From NCBI GenBank assembly GCA_052400665.1, contig JBQTGK010000014.1: a stretch of 64,000 nucleotides of DNA. The stretch is one strand, 5' to 3'. Both the position numbers and the translations under genes were made by a program. This document shows, piece by piece, positions 53,952 to 63,761 of the stretch (within the stretch, counting starts at the first letter, position 1; the number at the start of each line of letters is the position of its first letter). The notes below the pieces were generated by a model that saw nothing but the letters and a program-made list of their open reading frames with translations, searched no databases and was not told where the DNA came from. Origin of the DNA: JBQTGK01 sp052400665 (GTDB lineage Bacteria > Bacteroidota > Bacteroidia > Bacteroidales > Marinifilaceae).

Positions 53952-54647
53952 ATATTACTGCTTTGTAAAATGTGTTTCTACCCCTTAATTCCGAAAAAAC
54001 GAAAAAGGTAACCCTAAATTAGTAAAAAAATGATCAGTATAAGATTTGTTGTTGTTAAATAATATTAATCAATGATTAATGGTATTATGAATAGTTGTGG
54101 GTTGATAGAGGTTTGTTAAATGAATGAGTAGTAAGTGTGATAGTTCCAAAATTTCATTTATGATATTCTTTATATCTACAAACTATATGTTCTGTTTTTT
54201 TTTGTATTGAATGTAATTTTAAATTGCACTTTTTGTAGTTAAATAAATCCCGAGCTTTTTAAGAAAATAAAAGTTTGTTCCAATTACTTTTGATTATTAA
54301 TTATGGGTTTTTTTGTAATGTTTAAAGACTAATAAATAGTTTACTTTTAATTCAAAAAGCATAAGTTTTCTGAACTTTAAAAAAGATCGGCGAAACAGAA
54401 TTTGTGTTAATAAGGACTTAGAAGTATTTTATTATATCTATTTCAACAATATATCTAAATACTTTGTTATATTTGCATGAAATTTTGTAAGGGCTTAACT
54501 CTTGTGTGCTATGGCATTTTTGTAGAATTTGCATGGCAAAATGTATAGGGGTAAATTTTAGCTTTTTAAATTTAAATGTTGGATTCTTTTGAAAGCCTTC
54601 ATTTTCCAATAGGTTAAACGAAGCTTTCTACTTGATAATTAAACGAC
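53952..54647. other. Long AT-rich intergenic region upstream of the suf operon
   Basis: About 700 bp very rich in A and T. A short minus-strand open frame at 54418-54609 has no recognisable content and I do not accept it as a gene. TATATTTG at 54468-54475 could be a -7 box pointing towards sufB, but there is no -33 TTTG at the right distance. I see no RNA gene or repeat. Confidence 0.5.
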
Positions 54648-56099
54648 ATGGCAAAAGAAGAACAAGATAAAATATTAGATGAGGTTACCGGAAGCGAATA
54701 CAAATATGGCTTTGTAACCGATATCGAGAATGAGGACATTGGTAAAGGTCTGAATGAAGAGATTATCAGAAAAATATCGGCGATTAAAAATGAGCCGGAA
54801 TTTATGCTGGAATTCAGGCTAAAAGCTTATCGCCATTGGACAACAATGCAAATGCCAGAGTGGGCACATTTAAAGATTCCTGAAATTAATTATCAGGATA
54901 TCATATACTACTCGGTACCAAAGCAAAAGGCCAAGCTGGAAAGTATGGATGAGGTAGACCCTGAAATTAGGGCCACTTTCGATAAGTTGGGAATTCCTTT
55001 GGATGAACAAAAACTTTTGGCAGGAGTAGCTGTTGATGTGGTAATGGATTCATCATCAGTAAAAACAACCTTTAAAGAGGCTTTGGCCGATAAAGGAATT
55101 ATTTTCTGCTCGTTTAGCGATGCTATCCAGGATCATCCCGATTTAATTCAGGAATATATGGGTTCAGTAGTTTCTTATCGCGATAACTTTTTTGCAGCTC
55201 TTAACTCAGCAGTATTCTCCGATGGTTCCTTTGTGTACATTCCTAAAGGAGTGCGTTGCCCAATGGAACTTTCTACCTATTTCCGTATAAATGCTGAAAA
55301 TACAGGTCAGTTCGAACGTACCTTAATTGTATGTGAAGATGAATCTTACGTAAGTTACCTTGAAGGATGTACCGCACCAATGCGCGACGAAAATCAGCTA
55401 CATGCTGCCATCGTCGAAATTATTGTAAAAGATAATGCAGAAGTAAAATATTCTACTGTCCAAAACTGGTATCCTGGCGATAAGAATGGTAAGGGAGGAA
55501 TTTACAATTTTGTTACCAAACGTGGAATCTGCGAAGGTGTAAACTCGAAGCTAATGTGGGCTCAGGTTGAAACCGGATCTGCAGTAACCTGGAAGTATCC
55601 TTCTACAATATTAAAAGGAGATGGTTCGTCGAGCGAGTTTTATTCGGTTGCAGTAACTAATCATTTTCAACAGGCCGACACGGGAACCAAAATGATACAT
55701 ATTGGTAATAATACCAAGAGTACCATTATCTCTAAAGGTATTTCGGCAGGTAAGAGTAGTAATTCATATCGCGGATTGGTAAAAGTAGCCAAGAGCTGCC
55801 AAGGTGCTCGTAACTTTTCACAATGCGATTCACTGCTTTTAGGCGATAAGTGTGGAGCTCATACTTTCCCGTATTTAGAAATAGGTAATAAAAACGCTAA
55901 GGTAGAACACGAAGCTACAACTTCAAAAATTGGTGAAGACCAAATCTTTTACTGTAACCAGCGTGGTATAAATACCGAGGATGCTATAGGTTTAATTGTA
56001 AACGGATACGCAAAAGAGGTAATTAACAAAATGCCGATGGAATTTGCCGTGGAAGCACAAAAATTGCTTCAAATTAGTTTGGAAGGTTCGGTAGGATAA
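54648..56099 (+). CDS. sufB: Fe-S cluster assembly scaffold SufB
   Basis: SufB is the main scaffold on which the SufBC2D complex builds [Fe-S] clusters. The 483-residue length is normal. The N-terminal region has FRLKAYRHWTTMQMPEWA (about 57-74). The core contains VPKQKAKLESMDEVDPE, the beta-helix with SVAVTNHFQQADTGTKMIHI (about 332-351), and YRGLVKVAKSC and QCDSLLLGDKCGAHTFPYLE (about 394-413) with the conserved cysteines. The C-terminal block EDQIFYCNQRGINTEDAIGL is present. It is the first gene of the suf operon. Confidence 0.97.
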   Translation: MAKEEQDKILDEVTGSEYKYGFVTDIENEDIGKGLNEEIIRKISAIKNEPEFMLEFRLKAYRHWTTMQMPEWAHLKIPEINYQDIIYYSVPKQKAKLESMDEVDPEIRATFDKLGIPLDEQKLLAGVAVDVVMDSSSVKTTFKEALADKGIIFCSFSDAIQDHPDLIQEYMGSVVSYRDNFFAALNSAVFSDGSFVYIPKGVRCPMELSTYFRINAENTGQFERTLIVCEDESYVSYLEGCTAPMRDENQLHAAIVEIIVKDNAEVKYSTVQNWYPGDKNGKGGIYNFVTKRGICEGVNSKLMWAQVETGSAVTWKYPSTILKGDGSSSEFYSVAVTNHFQQADTGTKMIHIGNNTKSTIISKGISAGKSSNSYRGLVKVAKSCQGARNFSQCDSLLLGDKCGAHTFPYLEIGNKNAKVEHEATTSKIGEDQIFYCNQRGINTEDAIGLIVNGYAKEVINKMPMEFAVEAQKLLQISLEGSVG

Positions 56100-56110
56100 A
56101 AATATAAAGC

Positions 56111-56247
56111 GATTGGCTTTTGGCTGTTAGCTATTAGCTGATTTTATAAATAAAGTTAAGGGGAGATGTTTTAATCTAAATTTCATTTCTTCAGATAAAA
56201 TTAAACTGTAATCAGCCAAAGGCTAAAAGCTAATGGCTAATAGCTAT
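56111..56247. repeat. Imperfect inverted repeat between sufB and sufC
   Basis: The left arm, from 56115 to about 56149, contains GGCTGTTAGCTATTAGCTG. The right arm, about 56210 to 56247, contains AATCAGCCAAAGGCTAAAAG and further GCTAATGGCTAATAGCT. The arms complement each other imperfectly and each is built from TTAGCYWTTRGC-type words. It looks like a dispersed palindromic repeat inserted within the operon. Confidence 0.65.
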
Positions 56248-56255
56248 AAAATAAA

Positions 56256-57008
56256 ATGTTAAGCATAAAAAATTTACACGTTTCCATTGAAGGAAAAGAT
56301 ATCCTGAAAGGAATTAATCTGGAGATTAAACCAGGAGAAGTTCATGCAATTATGGGACCTAACGGTGCCGGAAAAAGTACTCTTGCTTCGGTTTTAGCAG
56401 GTAGAGATTTATTTAATGTGACCGAAGGTGAAGTTACTTTCGAGGGAAACAATTTGTTGGATATGGAGCCCGAAGATCGTGCCAAAGAAGGAATCTTTCT
56501 TGGATTTCAGTATCCTATCGAAATACCAGGAGTTTCTACCGTTAACTTCATGAAAACAGCAGTGAACGAACATCGAAAATATAAAGGTCTGGAGCCATTA
56601 AAAGCTGCTGATTTTTTAAAATTAATGCGCGATAAAAAAGCATTGGTCGAGATAGACTCTAAACTAATGAATCGTTCGGTAAACGAAGGTTTTTCGGGTG
56701 GAGAGAAAAAGAAAAATGAGATTTTTCAAATGGCAATGTTAGAACCTAAGCTAGCGGTTTTAGATGAGACCGATTCTGGTTTAGATATCGATGCATTACG
56801 AATTGTTGCAAAGGGAGTTAATAAACTTAAAACTGCCGAAAATGCAACAATTGTAATTACTCACTATCAGCGTTTACTAGATTATATTGTACCAGATGTT
56901 GTGCATGTATTGTACAATGGACGTATTGTTAAAACTGCAGGTAAAGAATTAGCCCTTGAACTGGAAGAAAAAGGATACGACTGGATTAAAGAAGAAAATG
57001 GAAAATAG
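56256..57008 (+). CDS. sufC: Fe-S cluster assembly ATPase SufC
   Basis: SufC is the ABC-type ATPase of the SufBC2D scaffold. The 250-residue chain has Walker A GPNGAGKSTLASVLAG (about 35-50), the Q-loop FLGFQYPIEIPGVS (about 86-99), the signature FSGGEKKKNEIFQM (about 149-162) and the Walker B region LAVLDETDSGLDIDAL (about 170-185). All are unaltered. It lies after a repeat-containing gap behind sufB and 73 bp before sufD. Confidence 0.97.
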   Translation: MLSIKNLHVSIEGKDILKGINLEIKPGEVHAIMGPNGAGKSTLASVLAGRDLFNVTEGEVTFEGNNLLDMEPEDRAKEGIFLGFQYPIEIPGVSTVNFMKTAVNEHRKYKGLEPLKAADFLKLMRDKKALVEIDSKLMNRSVNEGFSGGEKKKNEIFQMAMLEPKLAVLDETDSGLDIDALRIVAKGVNKLKTAENATIVITHYQRLLDYIVPDVVHVLYNGRIVKTAGKELALELEEKGYDWIKEENGK

Positions 57009-57081
57009 TTGATGGTATCGAGATTATGAAGAGGATTTATAAGCTCTCATCTCATATTTTCAATCTAATATCTAAATTAAA

Positions 57082-58440
57082 ATGGCCGATATTAATACAA
57101 TAAATAAGGATTTCGCTGATTTATACAATCAAGGGAATAAGCTGTTACAGGAAGGTTCGTCAGAGGTAATGAACGAAGCTCGTAAAAGTGCTTTCCACGA
57201 TTTTGAAAAATTAGGCGTACCTACTCGTGCCAACGAGCATTATAAATACACCGATTTGATTCCGGTTTTCGATCATCCATACAATGTAAATCTTAGATAT
57301 CAGAAAGTAGATGTCAATTTAAATAAGATTTTTCAGTGCGATGTACCCGAATTGGATACCAATATGGTATTATTAACAAATGGTTGGTTTTACGAAGAAA
57401 ATAAGAAACTCGAAATTCCCGAAGGTGTAATTGTTTGCAGTCTTCAGGAAGCATCAAGAAAATATCCCGAAATTTTTAATGCTCATTATGGCAAATATGC
57501 CAAAACCAGCGAAGATGGTTTGGTAGCACTAAATACAGCTTTGGCTAAGGATGGATTTTTTATGTATGTGCCTAAAGGGGTAGTAATAGAGAAACCTATT
57601 CAGGTGGTGAACCTTTTGCGTTCCGATCGTGACTTAATGGGAGCTCAGAGAAATCTTATTGTAGTAGAGGAAAATGCGCAGGCAAAAATTATTGTTTGCG
57701 ATCATACCTTAACAAAACATAAATATTTAACCAATTCGGTTACCGAGATAAATGTTGCAAAAAATGCAATTTTCGATTTGTATACCTTGCAAAATCAGCA
57801 CTTAAACTCATCCATCTTAAATTCAACATTTGTACGTCAGGAAGCAAATTCGAATGTCCTTACCAATACAATATCATTGTACGGAGGAACAATTCGTAAC
57901 AATCATCATGTGCTAATGGACGATGAGTATTGTGAAAACAATACCTTCGGAATGTATTTAATGGATAGAGAACAGCATGTAGATAATTATACAGTTATTG
58001 ATCATGCGAAACCAAATTGCTTAAGTAACGAGCATTTTAAAGGTGTAATGGATGATAATGCTTCTGCAGCATTTGCGGGGCGTATTTTTGTGAGAAAAGA
58101 TGCTCAGAAAACTCAGGCTTATCAGTCTAATAACAATTTGTTGCTTTCCGATGATGCTGTTATCAACACAAAACCTCAGTTGGTAATCGATGCCGATGAT
58201 GTGAAATGTAGTCATGGTGCTACCGTAGGACAAATGGATGATGATGCACTATTCTACTTGCGTGCCAGAGGAATTGATGAGAAAGAAGCTCGCCAGATGT
58301 TAATGTTTGCTTTTGCTCACGAAATTATCGAGAAAATAAGAATTGAGCCTCTAAAAGAAAGAATCGACGAATTAGTTGATAAAAGATTGCGTGGCGAAAT
58401 GTCGAAATGTAATACTTGTGCAATTGCTTGCAATCACTAA
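57082..58440 (+). CDS. sufD: Fe-S cluster assembly protein SufD
   Basis: SufD partners SufB and SufC in cluster assembly and iron delivery. The protein has 452 residues. The N-terminal helical part shows GVPTRANEHYKYTDL (about 45-59). The beta-helix core holds FMYVPKGVVIEKPIQVV (about 164-180), and the C-terminal block KCSHGATVGQMDDDALFYLR (about 373-392), including the conserved histidine, is complete. The chain ends in SKCNTCAIACNH, a short cysteine-rich tail. Similar tails occur in other Bacteroidota SufD proteins as far as I recall. Third gene of the operon. Confidence 0.96.
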   Translation: MADINTINKDFADLYNQGNKLLQEGSSEVMNEARKSAFHDFEKLGVPTRANEHYKYTDLIPVFDHPYNVNLRYQKVDVNLNKIFQCDVPELDTNMVLLTNGWFYEENKKLEIPEGVIVCSLQEASRKYPEIFNAHYGKYAKTSEDGLVALNTALAKDGFFMYVPKGVVIEKPIQVVNLLRSDRDLMGAQRNLIVVEENAQAKIIVCDHTLTKHKYLTNSVTEINVAKNAIFDLYTLQNQHLNSSILNSTFVRQEANSNVLTNTISLYGGTIRNNHHVLMDDEYCENNTFGMYLMDREQHVDNYTVIDHAKPNCLSNEHFKGVMDDNASAAFAGRIFVRKDAQKTQAYQSNNNLLLSDDAVINTKPQLVIDADDVKCSHGATVGQMDDDALFYLRARGIDEKEARQMLMFAFAHEIIEKIRIEPLKERIDELVDKRLRGEMSKCNTCAIACNH

Positions 58441-58502
58441 AATAAGATAAGGATATTGTAAAGGCGTAGTATTGCTGCGTCTCTGCCATATAATAAAATA
58501 CA

Positions 58503-59726
58503 ATGACACTGGATATTAATAAAATACGCAAAGACTTTCCAATTCTTGGAGAAAAAGTACATGGTAAACCACTGGTTTACTTCGATAATGCTGCTACCAC
58601 TCAAAAACCGCATCAGGTAATTGATGAGATGGTGAAGTATTATTACAAGTACAATTCTAATATTCATCGTGGAGTTCATTATTTAAGTAATAAATCTACC
58701 GATGGAAATGAGAATGCAAGAAAAATTGTTCAGCGGTTTATTAATGCCAAACATCTGCACGAAATCATTTTTACCAGAGGAACAACCGAATCGGTAAATT
58801 TAGTGGCCAATTCTTTTGCCGATAGATATATCAGCGAAGGCGATGAGGTAATCGTATCGGAAATGGAACACCACTCAAACATTGTTCCCTGGCAACTGGT
58901 TTGTAAGAAAAAAAAGGCAGTGCTTAAGGTTCTTCCTTTTAATGATAACGGCGAGTTGCAGGTAGAAATGCTTGAGGATTTGATTACCGATCGAACAAAA
59001 ATTGTTGCCCTTAATCATATCTCCAATTCATTGGGTACAATTAATCCTATTAAAGAGATTATTGATATTGCTCATGCTAAAAATGTTCGTGTATTAATTG
59101 ATGCAGCTCAATCGGTTCAGCATAAGAAAATTGATGTTCAGGATTTAGATGCCGATTTCTTAGTGTTTTCGGGACATAAACTTTACGGGCCAACTGGTAT
59201 TGGTGTTTTGTACGGAAAAGAAGAGTTGTTAAATGAAATGCCGCCATGGCAAGGTGGAGGCGAAATGATTCAGGAAGTACGTTTCGAAGAAACCACTTAC
59301 AACGAATTGCCATTTAAATTCGAAGCAGGAACTCCAAATTATATCGATGCAATAGGATTGGGTGCTGCTATTAAATATGTCGAGAGCATAGGATTAGATC
59401 TTATTGATACCTATGAACAAGAGTTGTTGAATTATGCAACAGAAAAGCTTTTGTCTGTCGACGGATTAAAAATATACGGAACAGCAGAGAATAAAACATC
59501 GGTAATCTCATTTTTAGTCGAAGGAATTCATTTTTATGATATGGGAATGTTGCTCGATCAGATGGGGATTGCTGTTCGAACAGGAACTCATTGTACCGAG
59601 CCTGTAATGCAACATTTTGGAATTGATGGAACTGTTCGCGCCTCATTTTCTTTTTACAATACCAAAGAGGAAATAGACGCACTATATAACGGAATTCTGA
59701 AAGTTTGTAAAATGTTTGTACATTGA
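58503..59726 (+). CDS. sufS: Cysteine desulfurase SufS
   Basis: SufS is the PLP enzyme that removes sulfur from cysteine and passes it to SufE. The 407-residue chain is group II. It has YFDNAATTQKPHQVI (about 26-40), EMEHHSNIVPWQLVC (about 120-134), the PLP lysine in FSGHKLYGPTGIG (about 222-234) and the catalytic cysteine in VRTGTHCTEPVMQHFG (about 358-373). The ATG at 58503 leaves 62 bp after sufD. All active-site parts are intact. Confidence 0.97.
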   Translation: MTLDINKIRKDFPILGEKVHGKPLVYFDNAATTQKPHQVIDEMVKYYYKYNSNIHRGVHYLSNKSTDGNENARKIVQRFINAKHLHEIIFTRGTTESVNLVANSFADRYISEGDEVIVSEMEHHSNIVPWQLVCKKKKAVLKVLPFNDNGELQVEMLEDLITDRTKIVALNHISNSLGTINPIKEIIDIAHAKNVRVLIDAAQSVQHKKIDVQDLDADFLVFSGHKLYGPTGIGVLYGKEELLNEMPPWQGGGEMIQEVRFEETTYNELPFKFEAGTPNYIDAIGLGAAIKYVESIGLDLIDTYEQELLNYATEKLLSVDGLKIYGTAENKTSVISFLVEGIHFYDMGMLLDQMGIAVRTGTHCTEPVMQHFGIDGTVRASFSFYNTKEEIDALYNGILKVCKMFVH

Positions 59727-59761
59727 GCCAATTTTTAAGAATACTATAAGAATAGAGTAAA

Positions 59762-60184
59762 ATGACAATAAACGAAATTCAGGAAGAAATTATTGAAGAG
59801 TTTTCAGGATTCGACGATTGGATGGATAAATATGCATATTTAATCGAACTGGGAACCGAATTGTCTGGCTTAGATAAGGAACATCAAACCGATAATAATC
59901 TAATTAAAGGTTGTCAGTCGAAAGTATGGTTTAATGCGAGTCTCGATAATGGAATTGTGAAACTGGAAGCCGATAGTGATGCAATAATTGTTAAAGGTAT
60001 TGCAGCTTTGCTCATTCGTGTTTTCAATAACCAATCGCCTGAGGATATTATGAATGCTGACCTTAAATTTATCGATGAAATCGGATTAAAGCAGCATTTA
60101 TCACCAACAAGATCAAATGGTTTGGTCTCTATGGTGAAGCAAATTAAAATGTACGGAATTGCTTTTAATCACGTAAATAAATAA
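59762..60184 (+). CDS. sufE: Sulfur acceptor protein SufE
   Basis: SufE takes the persulfide sulfur from SufS and transfers it to SufB. The 140-residue length is normal. The acceptor cysteine is in NNLIKGCQSKVWFNAS (about 45-60). Other conserved parts are GFDDWMDKYAYLIELG at the start and LSPTRSNGLVSMVKQIK at the end. The gene lies 35 bp after sufS and 6 bp before the DUF59 gene. Confidence 0.96.
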   Translation: MTINEIQEEIIEEFSGFDDWMDKYAYLIELGTELSGLDKEHQTDNNLIKGCQSKVWFNASLDNGIVKLEADSDAIIVKGIAALLIRVFNNQSPEDIMNADLKFIDEIGLKQHLSPTRSNGLVSMVKQIKMYGIAFNHVNK

Positions 60185-60190
60185 TGTGAG

Positions 60191-60502
60191 ATGGGAAAAA
60201 GGGAAACAGAAGGCATAATTGTTGAAGTTTTAAAAACGATTTACGATCCTGAGATTCCAGTGAATATATACGATCTGGGATTAATATATGAAATTGACGT
60301 GTACGAGGAAGATGAGGTGAAAATACTGATGACTCTTACAGCTCCTAATTGTCCAATGGCCGATCAAATTCTCGAAGAGGTAAATGAAAAAACAAAAGCA
60401 TTACCTATGATTGAGGATGTTACTGTAGTGTTGACTTTTGATCCGCCCTGGGATAAAGATATGATGACTGAAGAAGCAAAACTCGAATTGGGTTTTCTAT
60501 AA
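60191..60502 (+). CDS. DUF59/MIP18 family Fe-S assembly protein (SufT-like)
   Basis: This 103-residue protein is a single MIP18 (DUF59) domain. It has TIYDPEIPVNIYDLGLIYEI (about 16-35), LTAPNCPMADQI (about 48-59) with the conserved cysteine, and VLTFDPPWDKDMM (about 80-92). Members help maturation of Fe-S proteins, and standalone copies in suf operons are often called SufT. It is the last gene of sufBCDSE-DUF59 and is followed by a terminator. Confidence 0.92.
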   Translation: MGKRETEGIIVEVLKTIYDPEIPVNIYDLGLIYEIDVYEEDEVKILMTLTAPNCPMADQILEEVNEKTKALPMIEDVTVVLTFDPPWDKDMMTEEAKLELGFL

Positions 60503-60508
60503 AATATT

Positions 60509-60536
60509 AAAGGACTGTTTTTGCAGTCCTTTTTTT
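60509..60536 (+). terminator. Rho-independent terminator of the suf operon
   Basis: AAAGGACTG (60509-60517) pairs with CAGTCCTTT (60524-60532), and further T residues follow. Confidence 0.92.
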
Positions 60537-60620
60537 ATGCAGAGCTATCTAGTTGTTCTTTTCTTTCTCTGAATTGAGAAATGGAAGCTTGCATCGTTTC
60601 AAAATGATTATATTCACTTT

Positions 60621-61553
60621 ATGAATCTTACGCTAAAAGTTAAATCGAATCTTATAAAATCAAAAGCTATTGAGCTTGGGCTCGATTTGTGTGGAATTGT
60701 AAAAGCAGATTTTCTTAGCGAGGAAAAAGAAAATTTTTTATCATGGCTAAAAAAAGGATATCATGGTGAAATGGGATATATGGCGAATAATATAGAAAAA
60801 CGTCTCGATCCCCGTTTGCTGGTAGAAAATACAAAATCAATAATCGTTGTCGCATTAAATTACTACCCCAAACAACAGCAGGAAGATCCGCAGGCACCAG
60901 TAATTGCAAAATATGCCTATGGAACAGACTATCATTTTGTATTAAAAGATCGGCTCAATAAACTTTTGGAATATATAAATACCGAGATTGGCGAAGTTTC
61001 TGGTCGTGCTTTTGTCGATTCGGCTCCAGTGCTTGAACATGCCTGGGCAAAAAAAGCGGGTTTGGGCTGGATCGGAAAAAACTCCCTTTTAATTAACCGG
61101 AAAATTGGCTCCTTTTTATTTTTAGGTGAACTTTTCGTTGATATGGATCTTGAATATGAAAATCCGGAATATCAGGATTTTTGTGGAGGATGCAACCGAT
61201 GCATACGTTCTTGCCCAACAGGTGCTATAACAGAGCCTTACGTTGTAAATGGCAGTAAATGTATTTCGTATTATACAATAGAACTTAAAGGAGATATTCC
61301 TGAAGAACTAAAAGGGAAATTTAAAAATAGAGTATTTGGTTGCGATATTTGCCAGGATGTTTGTCCTTGGAATCGCATGGTAAAGCCTCATAATGTTCAT
61401 GAATTCGGAGCTAATCCAGATTTATTATCTCTTTCGCATCAGGAGTGGAACGAAATAGATAGTCATAAATTTGGAGAGATATTTAAAAAGTCGGCCGTAA
61501 AACGAACAAAGTACAAAGGATTAAGACGAAATCTTGATTTTTTAAACTCATAA
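60621..61553 (+). CDS. queG: Epoxyqueuosine reductase
   Basis: QueG reduces epoxyqueuosine to queuosine in the wobble position of certain tRNAs, using cobalamin and two [4Fe-4S] clusters. The 310-residue chain has the catalytic region VDSAPVLEHAWAKKAGLGWI (about 132-151) with the conserved aspartate. The ferredoxin cysteines are in CGGCNRCIRSCPTGAI (about 188-203) and CDICQDVCPWN (about 240-250). This is the shorter form without the C-terminal HEAT repeats. It follows the suf operon, which would supply its clusters. Confidence 0.96.
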   Translation: MNLTLKVKSNLIKSKAIELGLDLCGIVKADFLSEEKENFLSWLKKGYHGEMGYMANNIEKRLDPRLLVENTKSIIVVALNYYPKQQQEDPQAPVIAKYAYGTDYHFVLKDRLNKLLEYINTEIGEVSGRAFVDSAPVLEHAWAKKAGLGWIGKNSLLINRKIGSFLFLGELFVDMDLEYENPEYQDFCGGCNRCIRSCPTGAITEPYVVNGSKCISYYTIELKGDIPEELKGKFKNRVFGCDICQDVCPWNRMVKPHNVHEFGANPDLLSLSHQEWNEIDSHKFGEIFKKSAVKRTKYKGLRRNLDFLNS

Positions 61554-61641
61554 GTAAGAACTCCTTGCGCAATTAGTGTTTGCATCATTGTTTTTCTTTT
61601 TACATTTATGCATTAATAGTTTCGATTTAATGTATTAAATA

Positions 61642-62484
61642 ATGATTTATAACAAGTTTCATATCAATTCTTTCGATAACACTAGTCTTTTTGTGCAATC
61701 ATGGAGTCCTAAAAAAGAGGCTAAGGCTATTCTAATTTTAGTTCATGGAATTGGAGAGCACAGTTCGCGATACCAGAATTGGGCAGAACAATTTGTCAAT
61801 TCAGGATTTGCTGTGCTAGCTTACGATCAGCGCGGACATGGTTTGTCGTCGGGGAAACGCGGTGTTATTTCTTCTTACGACGATTTTATGAGTGATATCG
61901 ATCAAATTTTATTAGAAGCAAGACAGAAATTTCCTTCACTGCCACAGTTTTTATACGGACATAGTATGGGGGGAGGCGAAGTCTTAAATCATTTAATAAG
62001 AAAAAATGCAAATTATATTGGAGTAATATCTACTTCACCCTGGATAATATCTCAGGCATCTCCACCAAAAATAATTATACCTCTTATACGTTTTTTCAAT
62101 TATTTAATACCTAATATGAGTATCGAAACAAAATTGGATGCAGACTTACTTTCTCATAACAAAGAAATCTCTAATCGATACGATAAGGACGAATTGGTAC
62201 ATAATAAAGTTTCATTTCGATTGTTTATAGGTGCTTATGATGCTGGTTATAAGATTCTAAATTCGACTGAAAAGATAAAAAAACCATTGTTAGTAATGCA
62301 TGGTAGTAAAGATAAAATTACTGATCCAAAAGCAAGTGAATATTTTGCAAGTAAAAATAAAAAGAATTGTACCTTTAAGCTATGGGATGATGGATTTCAT
62401 GAATTACACAATGAAAATTTTAGCATCAACGTGTTTCATTACATTTGTAAATGGATGAATAAAATTTTGAGCCCTCATGCCTAA
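61642..62484 (+). CDS. Alpha/beta hydrolase, monoacylglycerol lipase-like
   Basis: This 280-residue cytoplasmic serine hydrolase has the HGxGE oxyanion segment in LVHGIGEHSSRYQNWAEQF (about 33-51), YDQRGHGLSSGKRG (about 61-74) and the nucleophile Ser108 in YGHSMGGGE. The acid is in HGSKDKITD (about 231) and the histidine in DDGFHELHNE (about 254). The arrangement matches serine aminopeptidase S33/monoacylglycerol lipase types. The substrate is probably a lipid ester. It sits 10 bp before the GSCFA gene. Confidence 0.9.
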   Translation: MIYNKFHINSFDNTSLFVQSWSPKKEAKAILILVHGIGEHSSRYQNWAEQFVNSGFAVLAYDQRGHGLSSGKRGVISSYDDFMSDIDQILLEARQKFPSLPQFLYGHSMGGGEVLNHLIRKNANYIGVISTSPWIISQASPPKIIIPLIRFFNYLIPNMSIETKLDADLLSHNKEISNRYDKDELVHNKVSFRLFIGAYDAGYKILNSTEKIKKPLLVMHGSKDKITDPKASEYFASKNKKNCTFKLWDDGFHELHNENFSINVFHYICKWMNKILSPHA

Positions 62485-62494
62485 CTCTTAAAAT

Positions 62495-63484
62495 ATGGAT
62501 CAATTTAGAACGCTTGTAGAAATTCCGGAATCGGATTTTAAAATATCCTATCATTCTAAAATTATAATGTTAGGTTCATGTTTTGTCGAAAATATTGGAA
62601 GTATTCTTCTTAAAAATAAATTTAATGCATCTGTAAACCCCTTCGGTGTCATTTATAATCCATTTAGTGTGGCAAATAGCCTTAAGCTATTAATCGAGAA
62701 TAAAACATTTACCGAAGAGAATCTTAATTTTGCTAACGATCAGTACTTTAGTTACTATCATCATGGGAGTTTCTCGAGTAATAATATGGAGAAATGTCTT
62801 AAAAATATTAACTCTTCAATACAATCGGCATCTCTCGATTTAGCCGGTGCCGATATCTTATGTATTACTTTTGGTACTTCCTGGGTTTATGAATTGATCG
62901 ATTCTGGTTTTGTTGTCTCAAATTGTCACAAGCAATTGGCAAGTAGTTTTCACCGATATCGCCTTAATGTAGACGAAATAGTTAAACTCTATAAGGATCT
63001 AATATTATCATTATCTCTTTTTAATCCGCATTTAAAAATTATTTTTACTGTTAGTCCTATCCGACATTGGAAAGATGGAGCGAATGGCAATCAGTTAAGT
63101 AAATCTGCATTATTGCTGGCGGTAGAACAGTTGGTTCAGCTTTTCGATCATGTTTCCTATTTTCCTTCCTACGAAATTGTAATGGATGAACTTAGAGACT
63201 ATAGGTTCTATGATGAAGATATGATACATCTGAATTCAACTTCCGTAAATTACATTTGGTCGCGTTTTAGCAATACATTTATCGATGAAGAAACTTTATC
63301 ACAGATGAAAAATATTAAAAAAATAATTTCTGCTGCTGGGCATAGACCTTTTAATCCTGATTCAGAATCTCATCAAAAATTTCTCGCAAATACTTATAGG
63401 AAAATGGAAGATCTTGAAAATCAGATACCAAATCTTTCCTTTGATCTTGAACGCAGTCTAATCCAAAAAAATCTTTTAGAATAG
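62495..63484 (+). CDS. GSCFA domain-containing protein
   Basis: This 329-residue protein carries the eponymous GSCF motif in IIMLGSCFVENIGSILLKNK (about 24-43), then NPFGVIYNPFSVANSL (about 48-63), ITFGTSWVYE (about 124) and FTVSPIRHWKDG (about 184). GSCFA proteins are SGNH-hydrolase-like and probably esterases or acyltransferases. The catalytic serine would be in GSCF and the D/H pair near FYDEDMIHLN (about 244). It is cotranscribed with the hydrolase 10 bp upstream. Confidence 0.92.
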   Translation: MDQFRTLVEIPESDFKISYHSKIIMLGSCFVENIGSILLKNKFNASVNPFGVIYNPFSVANSLKLLIENKTFTEENLNFANDQYFSYYHHGSFSSNNMEKCLKNINSSIQSASLDLAGADILCITFGTSWVYELIDSGFVVSNCHKQLASSFHRYRLNVDEIVKLYKDLILSLSLFNPHLKIIFTVSPIRHWKDGANGNQLSKSALLLAVEQLVQLFDHVSYFPSYEIVMDELRDYRFYDEDMIHLNSTSVNYIWSRFSNTFIDEETLSQMKNIKKIISAAGHRPFNPDSESHQKFLANTYRKMEDLENQIPNLSFDLERSLIQKNLLE

Positions 63485-63594
63485 TCTGGACTTTCTCTCG
63501 ATAATGTTGTAATTTGTATTTCCATTTCAAAATAAAAAATAGTTGCTGATATTCAGTTTACTATCTATTTGTTTAGAGAAAAAGTGCAATTAAG

Positions 63595-63627
63595 TTTGGA
63601 AAAGAGTAAAACTTAAGCTTATCTTTG
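63595..63627 (+). promoter_or_regulatory. Promoter 1 of a tandem series at the window end
   Basis: TTTG at 63595-63598, a 21-bp spacer and TATCTTTG at 63620-63627 match the Bacteroidota consensus exactly. No gene follows within the window. Confidence 0.85.
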
Positions 63628-63728
63628 CACTCGCTTTACAAAGGTAAGGCATTATAGTTTTGAAGAAATGGAGTCAGAAATGATGAATTTAAAACTCGAA
63701 AAAAATTTTGATATTTTTTAATTTTAGG

Positions 63729-63761
63729 TTTGGAGATGTAGAAATAAATTCTTTATCTTTG
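63729..63761 (+). promoter_or_regulatory. Promoter 2 of the tandem series
   Basis: TTTG at 63729-63732, a 21-bp spacer and TATCTTTG at 63754-63761. The sequence after the box, CAGCCGCT, is the same as after promoter 3. Confidence 0.87.

Noticed and set aside
54418..54609. 63-codon minus-strand frame upstream of sufB
   Set aside because: It has no signal, domain or GG leader and overlaps likely promoter sequence in a very AT-rich stretch.
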